Both the position numbers and the translations under genes were made by a program. A stretch of 64,000 bases of DNA from Neisseria chenwenguii. Its GTDB lineage: Bacteria > Pseudomonadota > Gammaproteobacteria > Burkholderiales > Neisseriaceae. The DNA lies in contig NZ_CP022278.1 of NCBI RefSeq assembly GCF_002216145.1, positions 558,001 to 622,000 on the forward strand, given 5' to 3'. A model generated the notes under the pieces. It did no database searches and was not told the origin of the DNA. It saw only the letters and a list, made by a program, of their open reading frames with translations. Shown one piece after another: positions 58,310 through 64,000 of the stretch (its first letter is position 1; the number at the start of each line of letters is the position of its first letter).

Positions 58310-58716
58310 GTTTTTCAGACGGCAGCGTAAAACAAAAGGGCATATCCGATAAGGGTATGTCCTTTTGCTTGCCGTACCTGTGATTAATATTCGTTAATTA
58401 TAGAAAATAAAGCCAAAATCATATCCGTAGCGATGATTTTATATTTCCTGTAAAACCATATCTCCTTTCGAATTTATCAATAAATATTTCATACAGTTAC
58501 AGAAAAGGCGGGGCGTTGGCACAGGTTTTTCGAATGTAAAGAAACGCACCTACCGCTTGGTTACATTTTTTTACCGTTAAACTTTTTCATGTGAAGCGAC
58601 TCTAAAGTAACCTCTATGATTTGCACAAAATGACAAAACGCTAACCACCCGATATTTCATTTTCCAAAACACCCACGCCAAGCACCCGTTTCTTCAACGT
58701 TCACCCGAGAAATACC
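58310..58716. other. AT-rich region upstream of the wbp cluster
   Basis: 407 bases without a gene. After the ribD hairpin (58333-58367) the stretch 58380-58500 is very AT-rich, unlike the surroundings, and 58550-58640 holds TTGGTTAC and TTAAAC words that could be promoter parts. It probably contains the promoter and a long leader for wbpA. No JUMPstart/ops element is found. Confidence 0.5.
58333..58367 (+). terminator. Terminator hairpin after ribD
   Basis: CAAAAGGGCATATCC pairs with GGTATGTCCTTTTG around GATAAG, not built from uptake words; 23 bases past the ribD stop. Confidence 0.6.
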
Positions 58717-60021
58717 ATGAAAGATATTACTATCCGGAAATTCGCCGATAAATCCGCAAAAATCGGCATCGTCGGTTTGGGCTACGTCGGCCTGCCGCTG
58801 ATGTTGCGCTACGTCGAAGTCGGCTATCAGGTTTTGGGCTTCGACATCGACCAAAGCAAAGTCGACAAGCTCAACAAGGGCGAGAGCTACATCGAGCATA
58901 TTCCCGCCGACAAAATTGCCGCCGCATCGACCAAGCTGTTTGAAGCGACCACCGACTTTTCCCGTATCGGCGAAGTGGAAGCGGTGATTTTGTGCGTGCC
59001 GACGCCGCTCAACAAATACCGCGAGCCGGACATGAGCTTTGTTATCGACACCACCGACGCGGTCAAACCCTACCTGCGCGCGGGCCAGGTTTTGTCTCTG
59101 GAATCCACCACTTACCCCGGCACCACCGAAGAAGAGCTGCTGCCGCGCGTGGAAGAAGGCGGCCTGAAAGTCGGCGAGAACGTGTTTCTCGTTTACTCGC
59201 CCGAACGCGAAGACCCGGGCAATCCCGATTTCGAAACCCGTACCATCCCGAAAGTCATCGGCGGCCACACACCCGCGTGTTTGGAAGTGGGCAAAGCGCT
59301 GTATCAGCCGGCCATCGATAAAGTCGTACCCGTCAGCTCCACAAAAGCGGCCGAGTTGACCAAACTTCTGGAAAACATCCACCGCGCGGTCAACATCGGT
59401 TTGGTCAACGAAATGAAAATCGTGGCCGACAAAATGGACATCGACATCCACGAAGTCATTGCCGCCGCCGCCACCAAACCGTTCGGCTTCGTCGCCTACT
59501 ATCCCGGCCCCGGCTTGGGCGGCCACTGCATCCCGATCGACCCGTTCTACCTGACTTGGAAAGCGCGCGAATACGGCGTGAACACCCGCTTCATCGAGCT
59601 GGCCGGAGAAGTGAACTCCCATATGCCCGATTATGTGGTCGGCAAAACCGCCCACGCGCTCAACCTGCGCCGCAAAGCCATCAACGGCAGCCGCGTATTG
59701 GTATTGGGCATTGCCTATAAGAAAAACGTGGACGATATGCGCGAAAGCCCGTCCGTCGAAGTGATGGAACTTTTACGCGAATTCGGCGCGGAAGTAGCCT
59801 ACAGCGACCCGCACGTTCCCGTGTTCCCGAAAATGCGCGAACACTCGTTTGACCTGAAGAGCGAGCCGTTTACCGCCGAAAACATCGCGTCGTTCGACTG
59901 CGTGGTGCTGACCACCGACCACGACAAATTCGATTACGACCTGCTCAAGCAACACGCCAAACTGATCGTCGATACCCGCGGCAAGTTCCAAGGCAAAGAC
60001 GAGAACATCGTTAAAGCGTAA
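58717..60021 (+). CDS. wbpA: UDP-N-acetyl-D-glucosamine 6-dehydrogenase
   Basis: Oxidises UDP-GlcNAc to UDP-GlcNAcA with NAD, first step towards UDP-2,3-diacetamido-2,3-dideoxyglucuronate. 434 residues: Rossmann GLGYVG at 20-25, SPERxDPG (SPEREDPGN) near 161-169, catalytic C271 in GGHCIPIDP and the C-terminal domain with [17 protein letters not shown]. WbpA/WecC/TviB enzymes look alike, but the following wbpB, wbpD and wbpE homologues favour WbpA. First gene of the cluster. Confidence 0.92.
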   Translation: MKDITIRKFADKSAKIGIVGLGYVGLPLMLRYVEVGYQVLGFDIDQSKVDKLNKGESYIEHIPADKIAAASTKLFEATTDFSRIGEVEAVILCVPTPLNKYREPDMSFVIDTTDAVKPYLRAGQVLSLESTTYPGTTEEELLPRVEEGGLKVGENVFLVYSPEREDPGNPDFETRTIPKVIGGHTPACLEVGKALYQPAIDKVVPVSSTKAAELTKLLENIHRAVNIGLVNEMKIVADKMDIDIHEVIAAAATKPFGFVAYYPGPGLGGHCIPIDPFYLTWKAREYGVNTRFIELAGEVNSHMPDYVVGKTAHALNLRRKAINGSRVLVLGIAYKKNVDDMRESPSVEVMELLREFGAEVAYSDPHVPVFPKMREHSFDLKSEPFTAENIASFDCVVLTTDHDKFDYDLLKQHAKLIVDTRGKFQGKDENIVKA

Positions 60022-60107
60022 TCCGTATCTCTGTAAAACCGCGGGCAGGCTGCCCTGTCTGCGGCCTTTTCCCCCAATTCCCCAAACGGCTCGGAGGCCG
60101 TCTGAAA

Positions 60108-61160
60108 ATGTTTGAAACCATCGAAAACCGCAAAATCAAATTCGCGCTGGTCGGCTGCGGCCGCATTTCCAACAACCATTTCGGTTCGTTTGAAGCCCTG
60201 AAAGACGAGTGCGAAATCGTCGGCGTATGCGACACCGACCCAGCCAACCTGCAAAAAGCCGTCGAGCGCACCGGCGCCAAAGGCTACGCATCCTACAAAG
60301 AAATGCTGGCGGATACCGACGCCGACATCATCGTCATCACCACCCCTTCCGGCCAACACCCCGAGCAGGCGGTTCAGGCATTTGAAGCGGGTTTCCACGT
60401 TGTCACCGAAAAACCGATGGCGACCCGCCTGCACGACGGCGAACGTATGGTTGCCGCCGCCGACAAAGCGGGCAAACGCCTGTTTGTCGTCAAACAAAAC
60501 CGCCTCAACGCCACTTTGCAGATGCTCAAACGCGCCGTCGAAGAGCAGCGTTTCGGCAAAATCTGCATGGTGCACCTCAACGTCTTCTGGACACGCCCGC
60601 AGGAATATTACGACCAGGGCGGCGGCTGGCGCGGCACTTGGGAATTCGACGGCGGCGCGTTTATGAACCAGGCCAGCCACTACGTCGATCTGATGGAATG
60701 GCTGATCGGACCGGTCGAAGACGTTCAGGCCATGATTTCCACCCACCGCAAAATCGAAACCGAAGACACCGGCGTAATGAACATCCGCTGGCGCAATGGC
60801 GCGCTGGGTTCGATGGCCGTGACCATGTGCACCTACCCGAAAAACCTCGAAGGCTCGATTACCATCTTGGGCGAAACCGGCACCGTGCGCATCGGCGGCG
60901 TCGCCGTCAACGAAATCCAGGAATGGAACTTCGCCGACTCGCGCGACTACGACGAGCAGGTCAAAACCGCCAACTACGAAACCACTTCGGTTTACGGTTT
61001 CGGCCACCCGCTCTACTACAAAAACGTCATCGACGTAATGCGCGGCAAAGCCCAACCCGTTACCGACGGCCGCGAGGGTCTCAAATCGCTGGAACTCCTC
61101 ATCGCCGCCTACCTCTCCGCGCGCGACCACAAAACTGTGTCGCTGCCGCTGGTTTACTAA
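60108..61160 (+). CDS. wbpB: UDP-N-acetylglucosaminuronate 3-dehydrogenase (WbpB type)
   Basis: Gfo/Idh/MocA oxidoreductase that makes the 3-keto sugar for WbpE. 350 residues: ALVGCGRISNNH at 13-24, the EKPMA motif near 102-106 and the GGAFMNQASHYVDLMEWL catalytic region with the conserved His. An uptake word fills the gap between CGGAGG and the ATG. In the known pathway WbpB and WbpE are redox-linked through 2-oxoglutarate. Confidence 0.9.
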   Translation: MFETIENRKIKFALVGCGRISNNHFGSFEALKDECEIVGVCDTDPANLQKAVERTGAKGYASYKEMLADTDADIIVITTPSGQHPEQAVQAFEAGFHVVTEKPMATRLHDGERMVAAADKAGKRLFVVKQNRLNATLQMLKRAVEEQRFGKICMVHLNVFWTRPQEYYDQGGGWRGTWEFDGGAFMNQASHYVDLMEWLIGPVEDVQAMISTHRKIETEDTGVMNIRWRNGALGSMAVTMCTYPKNLEGSITILGETGTVRIGGVAVNEIQEWNFADSRDYDEQVKTANYETTSVYGFGHPLYYKNVIDVMRGKAQPVTDGREGLKSLELLIAAYLSARDHKTVSLPLVY

Positions 61161-61178
61161 ACAAAGGCCGTCTGAAAA

Positions 61179-62219
61179 ATGAAAATCGCAGTCGCAGGCG
61201 CAGGCATCATCGGCGCGTGTACCGCTTGGTCGGCGGCCAAACAGAGGCACGAAGTCACCCTGTTCGACAAAGACACCGCGATGGCACACACCAGCCAATC
61301 GTCGTCCAAGCTGCTGCACGGCGGCCTGCGCTATCTTGAAACAGGGCAGTTTGCCCTCGTCAAGAAAGCCTTGCACGCCCGCCGCTTCTGGCTCGGGCAG
61401 GCGCCGCACCTCTGCCGGCCGCTCGAATTGCTGTTCCCCATCTATCAGGGGCGCGGCCGGCCGAAATGGCAGATCAGCGCCGGCACCAAGCTCTACGACC
61501 TGCTCGCCTCGGGCAGCGGTTTTCCCAAAAGCCGCTGGCTCGACAAAGCCGAAGTATTGAAACGCAGCCCTACACTGCTTTCAGACGGCCTCAAAGGCGC
61601 ATTTTCATTTTACGACGCCCAAATGGACGACTCCGCCCTCGGGCGGTGGGTCGTCGCCCAATGCCGCAATCTGGGCGTGGAAGTTGTGGAAAACCACAAA
61701 ATCGAAACCTTCGACAGCCTCGCCGGTTTCGACCGCATCGCCAACGCCGCTGGCCCTTGGGCAATGGAACTGCGCCACACGCAGGGCGGACGCCCCGCCT
61801 TTACCATCGACTGGGTGCGCGGCAGCCACATCTTTACCGACCGGCCGCTGAATCAGGCGCTGATGCTGCCCATACCGGGTGAAAAACGGGTTTTTTTCGT
61901 GCTGCCCTATCAAGGCAAAACCATGATCGGCACCACCGAAATCCGCCAAGACCACCCCGACGCCGACAGGCCGTCTGAAAGCGAAATCGGCTACTTAATT
62001 GAATCGTACAACGCCTACCACGGCGACAAACTCACCGCCGCCGACATCAGCGGTGCCTTCTCCGGCGTGCGCCCGCTGCTCAAAAGCGCGGCCAATCCCA
62101 GCGACGCCACCCGCGAATGGGCGTTCGAACGCGTCGGCAACGTACTGCACATCTACGGCGGCAAATGGACGACCGCGCAAATTCAGGGCGAAGCGGCGTT
62201 GGCCGAGCTGCTGAAGTAG
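61179..62219 (+). CDS. FAD-dependent oxidoreductase, glycerol-3-phosphate dehydrogenase-like
   Basis: 346 residues: FAD motif [13 protein letters not shown] at 5-17, [20 protein letters not shown] near 46-65, MIGTTE near 248 and GGKWTT near 332-337, a pattern of GlpD-type enzymes but without their long C-terminal helical domain (GlpD is about 500 residues). An uptake word sits three bases before the ATG. Not a standard member of wbp clusters. It could oxidise glycerol-3-phosphate or 2-hydroxyglutarate, the latter being a by-product of WbpB/WbpE cycling; that link is speculative. Confidence 0.8.
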   Translation: MKIAVAGAGIIGACTAWSAAKQRHEVTLFDKDTAMAHTSQSSSKLLHGGLRYLETGQFALVKKALHARRFWLGQAPHLCRPLELLFPIYQGRGRPKWQISAGTKLYDLLASGSGFPKSRWLDKAEVLKRSPTLLSDGLKGAFSFYDAQMDDSALGRWVVAQCRNLGVEVVENHKIETFDSLAGFDRIANAAGPWAMELRHTQGGRPAFTIDWVRGSHIFTDRPLNQALMLPIPGEKRVFFVLPYQGKTMIGTTEIRQDHPDADRPSESEIGYLIESYNAYHGDKLTAADISGAFSGVRPLLKSAANPSDATREWAFERVGNVLHIYGGKWTTAQIQGEAALAELLK

Positions 62220-62278
62220 GCGCATCGCCGTTGCCGCACCATCGGACAAACGGCAAACCAAACCGCAAACACCACACA

Positions 62279-62309
62279 AGGCCGTCTGAAAACGGTTTTC
62301 AGACGGCAT
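62279..62309 (+). terminator. Inverted uptake-sequence hairpin before wbpD
   Basis: AGGCCGTCTGAAAAC pairs with GTTTTCAGACGGC with a very short loop, 27 bases before wbpD. It may weaken but need not stop read-through. Confidence 0.45.
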
Positions 62310-62335
62310 CCCCAACCCAAACCCGGAGCCACGCT

Positions 62336-62920
62336 ATGACCGACTACACAGCCCACCCCTCCGCCATCATTGACGAAGGCGCCAAAATCGGCGCAGGCAG
62401 CCGCATCTGGCATTTCGCCCACATCTGCGGCGGCGCCGAAATCGGGCAAAACTGCTCGTTCGGCCAAAACGTCTTCGTCGGCAACAAAGTCAAAATCGGC
62501 GACAACTGCAAAATCCAAAACAACGTCTCCGTTTACGACAATGTTTACCTCGAAGAAGGCGTGTTCTGCGGACCCAGCATGGTATTCACCAACGTGTACA
62601 CCCCCCGTTCGCTGATCGAACGCAAAAGCGAATACCGCGACACCCTCGTCAAAAAAGGCGCCACGCTCGGTGCCAACTGCACCATTGTCTGCGGCACTAC
62701 CATCGGCCGCTACGCCTTTATCGGCGCCGGCGCCGTGGTCAACAAAGACGTCCCCGACTACGCCCTGATGGTCGGCGTTCCCGCCCGCCAAATCGGCTGG
62801 ATGAGCGAATACGGCGAACAGCTCGACCTGCCCGTCAACGGCAGCGGCAAAGCCGTCTGCGCCCACACCGGCACGGTTTATACCCTTTCAGACGGCATCT
62901 TGGACAAAGAGGCCGTCTGA
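62336..62920 (+). CDS. wbpD: UDP-2-acetamido-3-amino-glucuronate N-acetyltransferase (WbpD type)
   Basis: Acetylates the 3-amino group made by WbpE. 194 residues from the ATG at 62336 (GGAG eight bases upstream). Left-handed beta-helix hexapeptide repeats run from about 10 to 150 ([69 protein letters not shown]), then [11 protein letters not shown]. Closely matches WbpD/WlbB enzymes. An uptake word is read near the C-terminus as SDGI and the stop lies in another. Confidence 0.92.
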   Translation: MTDYTAHPSAIIDEGAKIGAGSRIWHFAHICGGAEIGQNCSFGQNVFVGNKVKIGDNCKIQNNVSVYDNVYLEEGVFCGPSMVFTNVYTPRSLIERKSEYRDTLVKKGATLGANCTIVCGTTIGRYAFIGAGAVVNKDVPDYALMVGVPARQIGWMSEYGEQLDLPVNGSGKAVCAHTGTVYTLSDGILDKEAV

Positions 62921-62937
62921 AAAACTTAGAAACCCTG

Positions 62938-63096
62938 CCGTAGGTACGGTTAGCCGCCTTAAAGCGGCGTAACCGTACACCCGCACCAACCGACCCTGCA
63001 AATCAAAAATCCTTTTTTCAGACGGCACAGTCGGCAGACATTTCCAAACAGTGCATCGTACGGTTACACTGCCTCAGGGCAGCTGACCGTACCTAC
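62938..63096. repeat. Composite inverted repeat bounded by GTAGGTACGGTTAGC, copy 2 (159 bp)
   Basis: Left end CCGTAGGTACGGTTAGCCGC, right end CAGCTGACCGTACCTAC. As in the copy at 38505 each end makes a small hairpin, and the middle holds TTTTTTCAGACGGCACAGTC followed by GGCAGACATTTCCAAAC. Inserted between wbpD and wbpE. Confidence 0.75.
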
Positions 63097-63167
63097 CGCA
63101 AAACCCGAATATCAAAGGCCGTCTGAAAACACGCGCCCGTTCCTAAAAAGCAGACCGGAGAAAAACC

Positions 63168-64000
63168 ATGCAGTTTATCGACCTCGCCGCCCAACAGGCG
63201 CGCATCAAATCGGAAATCGACGCCAACATCCAAAAAGTTCTCGCCCACGGCCAATACATCTTGGGCCCCGAAGTTGCCGAACTCGAAGGCAAACTTGCCG
63301 AATACTGCGGCGCCAAATACTGCATCAGCGTCGCCAACGGTACCGACGCCCTGCAAATCGCCCTGATGGCGCTGGGCATCGGCGCGGGCGACGAAGTCAT
63401 CATCCCCGGTTTCACCTACATCGCCACCGCCGAAACCGCCGCCCTGCTCGGCGCCAAACCCGTTTACATCGACGTTGACGAACAAACCTACAACCTCGAC
63501 CCCGCCAAACTCGAAGCCGCAATTACCCCGAACACCAAAGCCATCATTCCCGTTTCGCTCTACGGCCAATGTGCCGACTTCGACGCCATCAACGAAATTT
63601 CCGCCAGACACGGCCTGCCCGTCATCGAAGACGCTGCACAAAGTTTCGGCGCCACCTACAAAGGCCGCAAATCCGGCAACCTTTCCACTATTTCCTGCAC
63701 CAGTTTCTTCCCCAGCAAACCGCTGGGTTGCTACGGCGACGGCGGCGCGATTTTCACCAACGACGAAACGCTGGCCACGGTCATCCGCCAAATCGCCCGC
63801 CATGGACAAGACCGTCGCTACCACCACATCCGCGTCGGCGTAAACAGCCGTCTCGACACGCTGCAAGCCGCGATTCTGCTGCCCAAACTGGCCATTCTCG
63901 AAGAAGAAATGCAACTGCGCCAACAAGTCGCCGCATGGTACGCCGAAGCCCTCGCCGCCGCCGGCATCGCCGCGCCGCATATCGAGGCGCACAACCGCAG
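63168..64000 (+). CDS. wbpE: UDP-2-acetamido-3-keto-glucuronate aminotransferase (WbpE type), 3' cut by window edge
   Basis: DegT/DnrJ/EryC1 PLP aminotransferase that adds the 3-amino group using glutamate. 277 residues are visible of about 360. Cofactor residues: NGTDAL at 57-62, D155 in VIEDAAQSFGA and K184 in FFPSKPLGCYGDGG. CGGAG sits seven bases before the ATG. The frame is open to the last base. It is adjacent to wbpD with a composite repeat between. Confidence 0.92.
   Translation, partial: MQFIDLAAQQARIKSEIDANIQKVLAHGQYILGPEVAELEGKLAEYCGAKYCISVANGTDALQIALMALGIGAGDEVIIPGFTYIATAETAALLGAKPVYIDVDEQTYNLDPAKLEAAITPNTKAIIPVSLYGQCADFDAINEISARHGLPVIEDAAQSFGATYKGRKSGNLSTISCTSFFPSKPLGCYGDGGAIFTNDETLATVIRQIARHGQDRRYHHIRVGVNSRLDTLQAAILLPKLAILEEEMQLRQQVAAWYAEALAAAGIAAPHIEAHNR

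Noticed and set aside
58310..58716. JUMPstart/ops element before the polysaccharide genes
   Set aside because: GGCGGGGCGTTGG near 58510 only loosely recalls the ops core GGCGGTAG and lacks the rest of the JUMPstart sequence.
59934..61409. Minus-strand open frame of 491 codons opposite wbpB
   Set aside because: Spans parts of three plus-strand genes with clear motifs and has shadow-type Val/Gly/Asp composition.

Overview
The window is a chromosome segment of a Neisseria species or close relative. The main evidence is the very frequent DNA uptake sequence (10-mer core GCCGTCTGAA, mostly with AG but also AT in front), lying as inverted pairs after genes and singly inside genes. The meningococcal-type order ponA <> pilMNOPQ-aroK-aroB and Correia-like small mobile repeats agree with this. 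The AG form of the uptake word, the lactose/melibiose genes and the wbp-type sugar genes point to a commensal rather than to meningococcus or gonococcus. I cannot name the species from sequence alone.

Layout. 1-10.3 kb is a galactoside utilisation locus: galT (cut by the window edge), galE and lacZ on the plus strand, then lacY and an alpha-galactosidase gene as a minus-strand pair. Between lacZ and the alpha-galactosidase lies an AT-rich stretch (about 5.15-6.6 kb). It holds a small gene with a textbook double-glycine export leader, a decayed second copy of that leader, a frameshifted small lipoprotein gene and a small two-helix membrane protein. This looks like a peptide bacteriocin or signal-peptide locus in partial decay and is the most novel item here.

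10.5-24.2 kb carries a formate/nitrite-type channel, a lipoprotein, pntAB, gloA, the tail of the Isc/Hsc iron-sulfur system (hscA, an NTF2-like gene, fdx, iscX), squalene-type hpnD-hpnE, a short-chain dehydrogenase homologue lacking its catalytic tyrosine, an ATP-grasp enzyme and a pseudoazurin. 24.4-28.7 kb is a metal-chelate ABC transporter with one ATPase, one permease and two paralogous binding proteins. 29-45 kb is mostly housekeeping (rep, a HAD phosphatase, a zinc-type CDF exporter, a DUF455 protein, lolA, miaB, hemL, ccsB-resB, cytochrome c4, engB) with one broken outer-membrane barrel gene.

45.3-55.2 kb is ponA, the type IV pilus assembly operon pilMNOPQ, aroK and aroB. 55.6-58.3 kb has a class II amidotransferase, nrdR and ribD. 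From 58.7 kb to the window end is a wbpA-wbpB-(FAD oxidoreductase)-wbpD-wbpE cluster predicted to make UDP-2,3-diacetamido-2,3-dideoxyglucuronic acid for a surface glycan or glycoprotein.

The intergenic spaces carry several repeat families: two full-length (157 bp) and four shorter Correia-like elements, two copies of a 160-170 bp composite repeat bounded by GTAGGTACGGT, a dRS3-like element with 28 bp arms, and a GAGCGNAGNCGAAG word found five times. I saw no rRNA, tRNA, CRISPR, prophage or IS transposase genes. All motif and identity statements are by eye; no searches were run.
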